Source of the DNA: Stenocarpella maydis
Taxonomy: Eukaryota; Ascomycota; Sordariomycetes; Diaporthales; Diaporthaceae
Length of the DNA: 64,000 nt
Assembly (NCBI GenBank): GCA_002270565.1
Contig: NQMI01000110.1
Coordinates: forward strand, 93,193-157,192
Direction of reading: 5' to 3'
The notes under the pieces were generated by a model. That model saw only the letters and a program-made list of their open reading frames with translations, was not told the DNA's origin and did not search any database. Of this stretch, positions 31,621 through 43,487 are shown one piece after another. A program made the translations under genes and the position numbers. Every line of letters starts with the position of its first letter. Within the stretch, counting starts at the first letter, position 1.

Positions 31621-34514
31621 GCCCACACTAGGGAATGCCAGCCGATCCAATCACAGCTGTAGGACAGGAAGCAACGAAGCATTGCAAGCTGGATCCGGCA
31701 ACATATGAGACATGGCACATGCTGATGACCTGATGTGCCAAATATTCTAAGCGCCAACGTCTCCTCGTCACCTCCCGTTGATACCCTTTGTGGGTTACAT
31801 CCCAACACCCCAAACACTGCCATCCACGACTGACTTATCACCATCATGACCGCGACATACTGAAAGAGGGTGTGGCGATTGAGAGGACAGTGGGCAATAA
31901 GTCACAACTACCGGGGCAGCCGCCTTCGGGGCCTAGTGGCCCGTCTCCCATGGTTCGCATATGATCTACTGCACATACACACTATGCTGAGAAACAGGCC
32001 CTATGAGATCCTGTGAAGGTACACTCCACTATTTCTCGCACGTCTGTCTGCACCTCATTTTCGGCAGGATTCCCGTGTCCTTCCCCATGTCCGAAGTCGA
32101 AGAGGAGGGGGGAACCATTGGTGTGGAGCGTATTGGAGGCATCCACCTCGATGAAAACCTTTCACTGCTACCTGCGCACAATACGACCGAGTCCAGAGGT
32201 CTAGGCCCATGTCCAATATCCCACTACTCCTCCTTGATCGGTTGTGGAGTTGCACCGTTGCAAACTGAGTGGTGGACAACTTGCTGAGCTGGTGCGGTTA
32301 TTCACGCCTTTGTGGATTTTGCCTGAGCAAGAGCGTCCAGCCATTAAAATCCCCATCCAAGGCGCCGGCCTCGCTCAGGCTGATACGCGAATATTTGTCA
32401 GCCATACGTGTGATTTTCTACTCAGGAGGTCCTTTCTTCAAGGCAGCTGGACCATCTGTTCTCCACTTTGTTGGCGCCGCTGAACGTATTGCCCAGCCGT
32501 CTCTATCCGAACTGGTGGCCTTCTACTACATGAGTGTATTAGCCGAATTAGATTCACACACTAGAGGCGATCGAGAGCTCACATCGCCCGGGACGCGCGG
32601 CCGGTGCTTTACGAGTGGGTTGTGCAGTTTTGATGGATTCTCGCCATGCTGGCTGGTCTTGGGAGCGGGCCGGCGGCCTTCTGGGGATCAGGATACCTGA
32701 TGTCGGTGCCAAGGTGTAGTGTTATGGTGTCGTGGGGCATTACGGGGCTGTGCCAATCACCTGAGTGTTTCGGTGGCATGGGTCTGGGACATCTGGCTCT
32801 CGGCCAGGGCTGTGGGAGCTGTCCCCTCTGATAGCGTCTGCATCACTTCCTAGGCTGGCACCTCAATAAGACCGAGCCCATTGCATGTGCCTGCTTCTCA
32901 GGGGATAGTACAGATATGGGAAACTCCCTACTAGTCCTCACCGTGCTAGCCCTAGCCGGCCGGAGCTCAGCGACAGGGCATGGTCCTAGGGCGCTGTTCG
33001 CTCTCTATAGCTCTCAAGTTTCTTCATAAAGCGTCCATGGGACCCTCTCCATGACCCCAGGTCCTTCAGGCTTGTCTACCTTTGGAACTTGATTGCTGGA
33101 TGAATCTCTGCCGCTTGTTCGTGGTTGCCATGTTCCAGATCACATGGGATGGTCTGCACTCTCTCGACCTCCATTCTAGCATGAGTCCCCCTCTGTTCCC
33201 AGGCCCTCCCCGAGCCTTGGCCATTGCCAAGGGGGCTGTGCTGTCGTTCAGATAGATGCGGTGTTAACAGAATTGGGGAAGGTATAGAGCTGTTCACTAG
33301 TAGGGTGCGTATTGAAGAATATTGGGAGTGTTTAGGTCGGCATCAGGAACACAACGAATCATCTACCTAGAGTCCCGTTCAATGATACTGTATTGTTTTG
33401 CTAACATAACATTTAAGCTTTCAGGAAAGGCCTTTTTAGTAGCAGTATTCAGTAAATCAATAATTGTGATATGTTCTTTTTTACATCTATGTGCAATTGA
33501 CGAGATGATATCTAGGTGTGTGAAGGTGAGAAGTCTGAAGAGATTTCCACGATGAGAGTATTTTTATATCAACCTTATGAATTATTTATATTTCAAGAAC
33601 AACAGCCTAGATGGACTTTTGATGCAGTATTCTTTCTTTAAATCTTAAAATGCCCTTTCTGGATTATTGCTTATACTCCTAAACATTCCTTGTAGCATTG
33701 GATTCAAATGAAGATGTCGCTCCTGGCGTTACGTTTGACAATCTGAGTCTATTTCCAGGAATACGGATATTTGTGCTGAAGGAAGCCGGGGGAGCACCAG
33801 GTTATCACCAAACAACAAGGCAAACTAAATGCCTTTTGACCTCCAACCCCACTACACCCACTAAAGTTTACACTTAATTTAGACACTTTTTTTGTACGAG
33901 GTTAGCTGGCCTTCATATGACTTAACCTCAGGTGTTTGCTTCGAGCCTGGCTACATAGGTAATTCTCTGCGCTTAGCTATGGCAAGAATAATGTATGTTC
34001 TGATGTATTCTCTGTTTTCTCTGGCATGAATCTCTGTGTTCTTGAGAATTACACACTTCAGGGTGTTCAGAACAAGTACTTGAGGATGAACTCGACGGAT
34101 TGTTTTCCTTTGTCCCCTCTCTGGCCTGATTTTCATGGGCAACTCGACACACTAAGGACTTGAAGTGGCAAACAGGAATGGGGGAACCTATCACATTAAT
34201 GTTTCAGCTATTATACACAACTGTTTATTAAGATCCCGTGTATAGTGGAGAGTTTTACACATGTATGATCATGCACATGCGGGCAGAGAATGAATGGCGG
34301 GTACACCATACACTCACTGATGATAGCCACTCGCAGCTGCCGCTCACAGCAACTCTCCTTTTTTATGGCCAAGCCACGAAGGCCGTACATGGAAGGCTTC
34401 CTTGTCTTATTCACTCTAAAAAACACAAATAATTTATAGTATTATACCCTCATCAAGCCCTACCGGTCTTGGTTGAGCAACATACTACCGACGATTTCCA
34501 GCAGCCAAACACAA
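31621..34514. other. Gene-poor, partly AT-rich region
   Basis: Some frames at 32003-32700 (plus) look weakly protein-like but match nothing I know. From about 33300 to 34450 the DNA is AT-richer with no coding signal. Possibly degraded mobile or duplicated DNA adjoining the other relics. Confidence 0.45.
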
Positions 34515-35009
34515 CATGTCTGTCAAATAGACCCTTTGACTCTCACATGCTTCCTGGTGATGGTTGCGGCAATGCCAGCAGACCTTGAACTCTGAGATGG
34601 TGAGCGGCAAGCAGCATCTACTGTATAGCTGCACCAACACCCATCAACCTCCAACCGCTACACAGGTTGCCGTCACTTATGAGAACGTTCCCGGCTTCCG
34701 CGACATGGGTGTCGACTACTCCGGTCTTATCAGCCACATCGATCACCTCTACGGCAATGCTACACTTGGCCACAGGCCCGGCGGAGGCAAGTTCTGGCGC
34801 TATAGCTGTGAGCACAATCAGGCCATCTATGCCTGCAGCGACAATGACCACGAGATTGAGGTCCCTTGGGTACACAGAGCTGTGTATGCAAGACGAGTTG
34901 ACGGACTCTAAAGGCTCCAGAAGAATGTTTTCAGCAGCTTTAGTGTCAAGCATTCCATCCGCGCGGCTGGAACCTGATTGTGAGCATCACGATTGACAAG
35001 GGCTGTTGA
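34515..35009 (+). pseudogene. Broken paralog of the small secreted cysteine protein
   Basis: This copy mirrors the intact gene at 35495. Its start context (CAACATGTCTGTCAAA) matches the other gene's, but codon 5 is TAG where the intact copy has CAG, and a frame change follows within the signal-peptide region. After a putative acceptor (CTACACAG at ~34666) the open part reads ATLGHRPGGGKFWRYSC and AIYACSDNDHEIEVPW, clearly related to ATLYTQPGGSWCFRYSC and GIYACNDGQDNVQVPW. The C-terminal end GWNLIVSITIDKGC (before TGA 35007-35009) matches GGWNVILGLRSGDSC but lies in another frame. At least one nonsense codon and two frame changes make it non-functional unless splicing is unusual. Confidence 0.7.
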
Positions 35010-35494
35010 AGGAGACCCGTGAGAGGGTCATTCCTGTGAGTTACGTAGTTGAGCTGGTAGCTTTCGGCCACCTACGTGCAAGATGATTGATCATGAACTG
35101 TGTTGGAACGAGGAAGTAGAAGCCCATGTGGAGGATGCTTACTATTTCTAAATGCCAGTCTACCCGCAGCTTTTTCAACTATCCCGGATATATCTCAGAT
35201 GGGCCCATCGTTTTGATACACTGCTCACGAAATCAAGCAGGTTTCTACACAAGAGTTTTGACCGAAGGCACAAAAGTAGCTGTATTCTTTTCAACCACCT
35301 ACACAAATCCCAACAAAACCTCCGTTTGCCATCCAAACCTGCCCACCACAAATTCTCAGTACATAAAAGACTCCCCGAGCGCACAGAAACTTGAATTTTC
35401 ACAAAACCTCCATTACCATCCACTCCTCCATATAAGAGACTCTCCATCTACCACTGTCTGCACTCAACAGCAACTCAAGAACAACACTTGCAAC
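35010..35494. promoter_or_regulatory. Promoter region of the small secreted protein gene
   Basis: Space between the broken and intact copies. It is A/C-rich and contains a TATA-like element close to the intact start. The frame at 35126 that runs into the gene is accidental; the signal peptide starts at 35495. Confidence 0.5.
35429..35436 (+). promoter_or_regulatory. Probable TATA box (CATATAAG)
   Basis: Located about 60 nt upstream of the ATG at 35495, flanked by C/T-rich sequence. Confidence 0.45.
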
Positions 35495-36098
35495 ATGTCT
35501 CTCAAGCAGAACCTGCTGACAATGGTTGTGGCTATCCTCTTTGCCATCGCCATGGCAATGGGCGATACCGCCAACACCGCCGCTTTGGCAACCAACCTCT
35601 CCCTCTCCACCAACATGAACCCACTCACCAACACCACCGCCAACGGCCCCGTCGTCCTCGATTCCACTGACATAGCAAGTACCACTTAGAACCGCAGCCC
35701 GGCGGCATCGCCAGCAATCCCGCTGACCCCCCCACGTACAGGACAAGATCGGCTGCACCGTCGCCAACCACCAGAAGGCCTACCTCAGCCACTACGAGGA
35801 GGTCGTCAACCACCTGCGGAACATGGCGGGCAACGCGACCCTGTACACCCAGCCGGGCGGCAGCTGGTGCTTCCGCTACAGCTGCGCCTGGAACCTGGGC
35901 ATCTACGCCTGCAACGACGGCCAGGACAACGTGCAGGTCCCGTGGGCCACGATGGCCGCCTACGCGGACGAGATCAAGGCCAGGTGCACCACTAAGAGAC
36001 GTGTTAGCTGGCACTGGAGGAGCATGGCCGTGGGCCAGGCGTTTGACAAGGGTGGCTGGAACGTGATCCTGGGCCTCAGGTCCGGTGATTCTTGTTGA
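35495..36098 (+). CDS. Small secreted cysteine-containing protein
   Basis: Exons 35495-35674 and 35742-36098 encode 178 residues. The signal peptide is MSLKQNLLTMVVAILFAIAM, followed by a Thr/Asn-rich spacer with N-glycosylation sequons. The mature core contains IGC, SWCFRYSC, IYACNDGQ, KARC and a C-terminal DSC: six cysteines that could form three disulfides. Core block AGNATLYTQPGGSWCFRYSC and the following WNLGIYACNDGQDNVQVPW belong to a family of small secreted fungal proteins I have seen annotated only as hypothetical; no activity is known to me. The frames connect only if the intron uses a GC donor (GCAAGT at 35675, acceptor CAG ending 35741); the GT at 35679 would break the frame. A decayed tandem paralog lies upstream. 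Secretion and family suggest a role outside the cell (host, competitor or wall), which is inference. Confidence 0.78.
35675..35741 (+). other. Probable GC-AG intron
   Basis: 67 nt beginning GCAAGT and ending TACAG, with a branch-like GCTGAC 16 nt before the end. GCAAGT is the standard U1-pairing form of the rare GC donor. It is the only junction I find that keeps both coding parts in frame. Confidence 0.65.
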
Positions 36099-36523
36099 TG
36101 GGGTCTCGGCTCGTTCTGCGAGGGGGTGTGTCCTGCCTGGGAGAATGGGAGCGCTGAGCCGGAAGTGCTTGCGCAAACAGCTGCACGGGGAGGATGATGC
36201 TGCGGACGTCATGCTGCAAATGACATGCCATCAACAAGGCGACAAGGGTTCTAAGAGATTCGAAAAGTCTAGGCATTCACAATTTGAATTATAATGAACC
36301 CGAAACACGGCTTAGAAGCCTTACATGCGCCCAAGTTGTCCCGATGTGACTGTGCTGATCTGCAGTTTGCAGAGCTGTGCTGCATTGTGCAAGGAGGGTG
36401 CAGCTGTCGCCTGTTCCTGGACCTCCACGGCCTGAACTTGAATTCATCCTGATGAGATGGATGATAATGGTATCATCATGAACAAGTCTATTAAGCCCTC
36501 AAACTCCGCACCGGCAAACTCCT
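36099..36523. other. Convergent intergenic region
   Basis: 3' flanks of the secreted protein gene (plus) and the Utp12-domain gene (minus). No feature recognised. Confidence 0.5.
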
Positions 36524-37732
36524 TCACCTCTTTTTCGAAAAGGAGGACCCACTCTTCTTTTGCACCTTGGCCGGGGGCAAGACCTCCGTCTCACTCTCAT
36601 CCTCCTCAGCCGAGTCCTCCTCGATATCGTCGTGATCCACCTCATCCTCGTCTACCGACTCCTGTGCGAATTCGTCGACGTCTAATCCACCCTCGTCGTC
36701 ATCGTCTGACTCCTCCTCAGACTCGGAGGCGACGCCATTGACCGCAGGGAAGCCGTCCTCGTCGTCATCTCCTTGCTGGCGTGACAGCCCATTTGGTGTG
36801 GCCTCGTCCTCCTCGCCATCTACGTAGATGACGCCCGGCTCATCCTCGTTCTCGTCGCCATCGCTGTCGCTGTCATCGCGGTCCTTGCCCGATGCACGGC
36901 GAGACTTGTTCCCGCGGCGCAGGGTCATCTGAGCCTCCAGCATGTCTAGCTTTCCCTTCAGCGCGAGCAGGCTGCTCAGGCCCCGCGTCCTCTCCTCCAG
37001 CACCCTGTTGAGCTCTGCAAGCCGCCTCTGGATGTCTGGCTGTGTCGCCAGGGCGCCGCCGTGGCCTATCAGCGTCCACTGGACAAACGTCATGAGGTTG
37101 TGCGCACGGCCGGGGCGCCGGTGCAGGCGCGAGGCAAGTTGTGTGAGCAAGACTCCTGCCAGGCTGGAGTCTAGCCTCTGGATGGTGTTGCGGATGACGG
37201 TGGCATCGGAGGTGTGCAGGCAGGACTCGAGGAGGTCGGCGTCGTCGGTCCGCAGGGCCTGCGCGAGCACTGTGCCGATGGATGAGGTGGATGGGGGCGC
37301 TATTTGTCGTTGCGGGGCGGCTGTGAGGGCGGTGCTCGCATCTGTCGGTTGCCGGCCGCCGAGCGCGGCAGCAACATCAACTGTCTCGTGGTTCCTGATC
37401 AGGTCGCCAAATGTGGGCTCCACTTCTGAACCATCGGCCTCGTCTTGCATCACGGTGTCCTCATTTCCGCCCGATTGCTGCTCACCATCTGCTGGCTGGG
37501 CAGTCTGCTGTTCTGTGACCTCGTCATCGTCATCCTCCTCGGAGATATCGTCATAGTTGCTCTCCGAGTCGCTTGAGATCTCGATTGTTTCGACCTGTTT
37601 TGATGCCTTGGGCTTCACAGGGATGGGCACCGTAACTGATGTTCTGCTCTCGTCTATCCTGGTGGAGTTGGGCCGTTTGGTGCTCTGCTGGACTGGCGCA
37701 GCGACCTTGACAAGCTTCCTCTTTGTGGCCAT
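36524..37732 (-). CDS. Utp12-domain protein, U3 snoRNP / SSU processome component (Utp5/WDR43-like)
   Basis: Single exon, 402 residues from MATKRKLVKVAAPVQ; the frame is open further upstream but that part has no protein character. After a basic N-terminus and an acidic patch (EISEEDDDDE) the globular Utp12 domain runs from about residue 125 to 280: TFGDLIRNHETVDV, SIGTVLAQALRTDDADLLES, TIQRLDSSLAGVLLTQLASR, LHRRPGRAHNLMTFVQWTLI, and RGLSSLLALKGKLDMLEAQM. The C-terminus is very acidic (runs of D/E) and ends in a basic KKSGSSFSKKR, typical of nucleolar proteins. Utp12-domain proteins act in early 18S rRNA processing in the nucleolus. Yeast Utp5 is longer and has an N-terminal WD40 propeller that is missing here, so the exact orthology (Utp5 versus another Utp12-domain member) is uncertain. 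Confidence 0.8.
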   Translation of the reverse strand: MATKRKLVKVAAPVQQSTKRPNSTRIDESRTSVTVPIPVKPKASKQVETIEISSDSESNYDDISEEDDDDEVTEQQTAQPADGEQQSGGNEDTVMQDEADGSEVEPTFGDLIRNHETVDVAAALGGRQPTDASTALTAAPQRQIAPPSTSSIGTVLAQALRTDDADLLESCLHTSDATVIRNTIQRLDSSLAGVLLTQLASRLHRRPGRAHNLMTFVQWTLIGHGGALATQPDIQRRLAELNRVLEERTRGLSSLLALKGKLDMLEAQMTLRRGNKSRRASGKDRDDSDSDGDENEDEPGVIYVDGEEDEATPNGLSRQQGDDDEDGFPAVNGVASESEEESDDDDEGGLDVDEFAQESVDEDEVDHDDIEEDSAEEDESETEVLPPAKVQKKSGSSFSKKR

Positions 37733-40222
37733 GATTCCTTGTGTGCAGGAGCCCTGGGGATGCGAGTTGTATCCTATGTCGATGATATGTGAGCACGCTA
37801 GGTAGTGGGTGCTCTCAGGACGGAGGAGGGAATGGACGAGTTTTGGCACAGATGGCTGGGGACTGACTTGCCGATAGGGTGAATGGGCGATTGAGCAAGA
37901 GTTTACGGCGGGAACTTTTTTGCAGAGGAAACTTTTCTGCCCTCTTTGGGGCTGACCGACTTCCAATCATGGTTAGAGGTCCCCACATGGTCCGAGCACC
38001 TTCAGACAACACCAGGCACCCTCCCTGACTGTGTGCTCAGAACACAGCAAGCCGTTATCGGCATGGGTGTATCCAGATACCTAACGATTAATTATCTGTG
38101 CATATTATGGCATGAGAATAATACTGGGTGAATTCTGGTGTGAAAGATCAAAGGTATTTGCTCTACATCAGTTGAACAAAATTAATTGCCCACGCTTGTA
38201 CCTATATATCTCTACAGACCACTACACGATGTCCGACGTGGTAACTTTTCACTAGTAAAATAGTGTCTGGATTGGGAAAGGAAAGCAGAGGGAGAGAGAA
38301 AGAAAGAAAGAGTCCTACGCAGGCACAAAGCAAACAGAATATATGATAGTGGATGTGATGATATCCTTGGGTGGAAAAGATTTAGGAACGCCGACAGAAT
38401 AGCTTTAGACTCGAAAGAAGGCCCGCGTCGGAATGAGCCAGAAGAAATGCGTGCAGCTGGAGGTACACAGTACGAGTGCTTCTGTATTAACCTGGCTGAG
38501 TCAGCAGGCCAACCTGACGATAAGATAGCGGCAACAGAGCTCGAAGTCGCGTTTGGAACTTGTGACAGGAAAGAGTGACCAGTCTTTCCCGCTGCTGCTT
38601 CCAGTCGTCCAGGACGTCAAAAGTTTGATCTACTGTGGCCGCCGGTGCCGAACTAAGCGAGAGACCAAGAAACCGAACGCGGCTTTGCTAGTTTGTTAGG
38701 CGTGCCGTCAAAGCGCTCGCACAAACGGTGGCGGGCGCATGTGCCCGGGTCTTGTTCTCTTGAGACTTCGCCTCTGCCTGGGCGAGACGTCTGCCTGTGC
38801 CGCTTGCCACGCAAGCCCTCAGGCCACAAGCTGAATCTACTGGAATACTGCCGTGCTGTCTGGCATTATTATAAATACTGCACCCATTTGCCTAACAAGC
38901 GAACGTATTTGTGCTTCACTTGGTATTATTGTCTCGTGGGCCTCGAAGCAGAACCTCCGTGCGCCGGGCTGCAACTTCGGGTCAGAGCGGGCATGAGAGA
39001 TGTCAGAGGCTCTGGGGGTTGTAGAATGTCGCACAGACAGATAGGATAGGTGGCCCAGATAGCAGCACCAGGGAGAGAGTGTGAGGAGGCAGGTATATGG
39101 AGATGATGAAGAAGGCATACCTAGTAGGTGGGCTTGCGGATGTGTATCTCGGCAGCCCTCAACGAGACGGTCTGCAGGGACCAGCCCTTTCCCGGCTTCC
39201 TGTCAAGGAGCCTAGTGCAGGTAGTTGCTGGTCGCTGGTCGTGCTTTGGTGGCACCCCCGTCTCAGCGCCAGTCCAATCACGGGTCGGCGCTGATGAGAG
39301 AAGGAGGAGCGCTGGGAGCAATGGGAGCTGTCCCTCGCCCTCCCCCTCATCGCCCTCTCCCCCCCTACCCCTCCCCCCTTGGAGCTGATTGCGAGCTTGA
39401 TAAATAGGGTACCTCCCCCGCCCTCCACGGACATGGCATGTGCCTGCTGCTACCGTCCTCCGAGCTCTCAGCCCAGAAGAGGTAAACGACCACAACAGCC
39501 CACCCACCAGCGAAAGGAGCAACCCACCCAGGCCGCCCACCAGAGGTACGTCTCCTGACCCCCTGCCGTGGCCTCGCAACCCGCCCCTGCACCAACCAAT
39601 TGCATCACCGGGACGGCTGGGAAAAACCAACCACCGAGGTTCCCGCCGCTGCCCCTAGCCTCCACTTGGCGCGTCATTTCAAGGCTAGCCCAAGCTAAAA
39701 TTGATTCACCTTTTGGCTCGTTGCCTTTTGCATTTTTGATTTTCAGCCTTCCTCTCTTCCTCTGCTCCCCCAGTCGCATCTCGCATCTCCAATCCCGCTC
39801 CGCGCCAAGCCATCACGAGCCTCAGGCCAACTCGAAAAAAAAAACACACCGGTGCAACCCAACCGTCTACCAACCCTCCAACCCACCCTGACCTTTACTT
39901 TGCACATTGATTGCATTACTCGTGCATCGTCCCGCCGTTGGACTTCTGATCGTCCGCATCGCCCGCCCATCTTCCGCCTGCCGCGTGAGCCCACTTTATC
40001 CCAGCTTACTTACACCACCCCAAAAACGGGCCCACGTTCGTTCGTGCACCCGTTGTCGCAACGCGCCTGCCCCACAATTCCCGTCGCGCCGCATCTCTCC
40101 CACTCCGCCGCCTCACCAAAGCTCAAGCTCGTGCCCGATTTGAATCGCCGCTTCCTTTTTCTCTTTTCATGTCGCGACGCGCCCGCTGAGCCGATTTTGC
40201 AGCATCCACAAGGCCCTTCCGA
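37733..40222. promoter_or_regulatory. Divergent 2.5-kb region between the Utp12 gene and BDF1
   Basis: Upstream sequence of two divergent nuclear-protein genes. 39300-40200 is strongly C-rich on the plus strand (long CCCACC/CTCTCC tracts), probably the BDF1 promoter and 5' UTR. A GA-rich run (GAAAGAAAGAAAGAG) occurs at about 38290-38312. No gene recognised in 37740-39300. Confidence 0.5.
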
Positions 40223-43200
40223 ATGGCAGTAATGACCTCGCAGCCTGAACCCATCGCTCTCGACCAAAAGTCGCTCTCGCTGGATATGGCCACCTCGGCA
40301 GCCACTGCGCTGCCCGACGAGCGCAATAGCTTGGAGGTTAACGGGTGAGTCGCGTCTGGCCCGAGAACCCACCTGCCTGGCCCCCTAGCCCTCTCTCTGC
40401 CTTGCCACTGCCTTGCCACTGGCTGCGCGCCACCTCTCTCATACCTTTTTGTCGTCGCGCTTTATATGTAGATGGGCCCCGTCGTTTGCGACACATCCGC
40501 TTTGTACTCGGATCCTCAAAATACATTTATTTACTGCCAGCCGGCCAGCTAACGCGTCACGTCGCGCAGCCACGTCACGCACGTTGACGGCCCTGACGCG
40601 GCTGACAGCACCACAACAAAACACCCTACAGATCCACAAGCATCCAAAGACGACGTGAAGCGCGCCGGCTCTGCTGAGCCGAATCAACACCAGAACAAGG
40701 ACGCGTTTGCAACCAACCAACAAATAACTGCCATGACCCCGCCCGCCGCCGAGTCAGCTGATGCGGTCGAGTCAACGAAACCCAGCAAAGCCGACGCCGA
40801 AAATGAGGTCAAGGACACGGAGATGGCCGATGCACCACCAGCCGAGTCCGCCCAGGCGCCCTCGCCCCCGGCCGAGCCTGCCGCAAAGTCATCTACGGCC
40901 GCTGAGGAACCCGCCGGCCCGGAACCCGCGGTAGAACAGCCTGCGGAGACCAGTAGCGCACCGGTCGACACCTCATCCACGACGGTGAAATCGCCACCAG
41001 CTGCCGAAGCTACGAAGTATGCCGTAGAGGCGGGAGCCAGCAATGAGGTCGACAAGGAGATGTCGGAGGCGCCAGTAAAAGAGCCAGAGGCAACAAAGGA
41101 GTCAGGGACTAAGACAGAGCAGGGAGAGGACACCCGAGCGACTGCAACCAGCGAGGCGGCAGGTAGTGATACCATCTCATCAGGCGCCAACGTGCCCAAA
41201 TCCCCCAAGGATGAGTCCCAGGAGGTTGCTTGTGCTCCTGTGACAGTCGACACTAGTATGACCGACGCGCCGTCGCAGGGGTCCGCAAAGGTTTCTCGGG
41301 AGCGAGAGGAGGATGTCGATGACGAGCCTCTTGCGAAGCGTGTGAGAACTACGGGAGAAGATGGCGCACAAGCAAAGGCGGCGCAAGCGCAGTCTGCCCC
41401 GTCCGGCGGACAGGATGCCATGGCCATAGACCCACCGTCTGAGGCTCCTGCCTCCGGCTCCACGACACCAGCAAGACCAGGGCAGGCTGGTGCGTCTGTG
41501 CCCCTGAGTGTGAACGGGAAGTCCCGCAAGATGAATGACCCGGCGCTTGCCAACAATGCCATCACGGCCCATCAGATTAGGGAGATCAAGAAGGTACTGG
41601 CCCTTGTCAAAAAGACCAAGAGTGGACAGATGTTCAGGTCGTCGGTGGAGCACCTGTGGCCAGGTGTCTGGGAGCAGTACCGTTCATTGATTAAGCGTCC
41701 TATGGATATCAGCCTCATCGAACAGAACCTACGTGACAACAAGTACCCTACCATGGCGGACTTCAGGACCGACGTGGAGCTTATCATCGAGAATGCCACC
41801 AAGTTCAACGGTTCCGATCACGATGTGACCAGGGCAGCCAAGGCAACAGTGGACGGCATCTACATGAGGCTGGCGGAGGCTCCCGCTGAGGAGCCTGCGA
41901 AACCCGTCAAGCAAGATGTCAAGCAGATGCCCACCCGCCACGCTGAGCCCCGGCAGCACCAACCTTCCCCCCCAAAGAAGGAGCCTCGCCCTGTGGCAAG
42001 CTCACCCGCAGAGAAGGTTTCTGACTCACCTGTCTTTGCTGTGCCTGCCTCGGGCATGCCTACCATCCGCCGAGACAGCACGAAGAATGCCATCGACCGG
42101 CCAAAGAGACCCATCCATCCGCCCAAGAACAAGGACCTGGGCTTCCAGCCCAAGAACACCAAGAACAAGCGCAAGCCCGAGATGAAGTTTTGCGAGGAGG
42201 TCTTGAAGGAGCTGAAACACGCCAAACACTGGAACCTGAACCAGTTCTTCCTTGAGCCCGTGGATCCTGTTGCCCTGAACATCCCCACTTACTACAAGGT
42301 CATCAAGACGCCGATGGACTTGGGCACCATGACCAACAAGCTGGACAGCGGAGAGTATGAGACGGCTAGTGCGTTCAAGTCGGACTTCCTGCTCATGGTC
42401 AACAACTGCACCAAGTTCAACCCCGAGGGTCATCCCGTCCACACGGCAGGCAAGGAACTGGAAAAGATATTTGAGAAGAAGTGGTCAGAGAAGGCTTCAT
42501 GGATGAGCAAACATGCCCAGGCAACAGCCCCGCCTGCAACTGCGACTAGTCCCCGCGGAGCTGGCAAGGACGAAGACGACGGAGAGGATGAGAGCGAGCC
42601 AGAGCAGGACACCTCTGCTGATATCCAGGAGGCCCAGCGAAAGCTGGAAACTGCCGTGGCGCGGTTGAAGAAGGAGAACGAGGAACTTAACAACCAGCTC
42701 TTCTCAGACAACCCTGACTCGGCGTCCATTGATCTTAGCCGGGCTCTCATCCAGACTCTCCAGGACGAGATCCTCAAGCGGCGGGCTGAAGTGATCTCAG
42801 CGCGAGAGAAGAAGCCCTCGGCGGCCACCAAGCCATCCAAGAAGAAGGCGGCTGGTGGTGCGACTGCCGGCCCGAAGAAGGCTGCGACGAATGCGAACCC
42901 CCCGAAGAAGGCCAGCGGTGGCACGGCCAAGAAGCCCGCAAAGAAGAGACTCACCGACGACGAGAAGGAGATCGTATCTGATGCTATCGGTAGACTCGAT
43001 GGCACCAGTCTGACCAAGGCTATTGACATTATAAAGAAAGATACGAACCTGACCGTGAGTACCGCTCACCCGCTCCCCACTCCTGAGGGATAAATAAATA
43101 GCTGATTCTTTATGCTCCTAGGAGACCGATGACGACGAACTCGAACTGGATATGGAGCAGCTCAGCGACGATGCGCTAGTCAAGTTGTTTGACCTGGTGT

Positions 43201-43487
43201 TGAAGGCTTTCCCGAGCTATAAGGACCAGTTGAAGAAGCCGGAGCCTGCCCCTGCCCCTGTTCAAAACTCACACGCTGGCAAGTCAGCAGCAAAGAAGAA
43301 GAACAAGCCCATGGGCAAGGCCGAGCAAGAGCGGAAGCTTGAGCAGCTCAAGGCGCTCAAGGACTCGTACAAGAGGCCCGGAAGCGGTAGCCAGGAGCCG
43401 GTGCCATCAATCGAGCCCAACGAGACCACACAGGCTGGCCACAGGCATGATGACAGTGACGATGCAAGCTCCTCGGAAGAGGAGTAG
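40223..43487 (+). CDS. BDF1: BET-family double-bromodomain chromatin protein (Bdf1-like)
   Basis: Reads acetylated histone H4 and links chromatin to TFIID and transcription. Exons 40223-40344, 40570-43054 and 43122-43487 encode 990 residues. Intron 1 (225 nt, GTGAGT, acceptor CAG at 40569 with an ideal branch site CTAAC 20 nt earlier) is chosen because it keeps the frame; a later acceptor (40608) would also be in frame. Order: disordered Ala/Pro/Glu-rich N-terminus (to ~370); bromodomain 1 at ~380-472 (LWPGVWEQYRSLIKRPMDIS, acetyl-Lys-binding Asn in ATKFNGSDHDV); bromodomain 2 at ~580-680 (FFLEPVDPVALNIPTYYKVI, CTKFNPEGHPVH); a coiled coil (~720); a Lys/Ala-rich basic stretch; the ET domain at ~834-905 (LTDDEKEIVSDAIGRL ... 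LVLKAFPSY); and a Ser/Glu C-terminus. It is about 300 residues longer than yeast Bdf1, mostly in the N-terminal disordered part. Confidence 0.93.

Noticed and set aside
33300..34450. AT-rich tract as a transposon remnant
   Set aside because: No terminal repeats, reverse transcriptase or transposase motifs could be identified.
40684..41565. 293-codon minus frame antisense to BDF1
   Set aside because: Ser/Ala-rich antisense shadow of the disordered N-terminal part of Bdf1.
42430..43029. 199-codon minus frame antisense to BDF1
   Set aside because: Antisense of the Lys/Ala-rich region; no independent signal.
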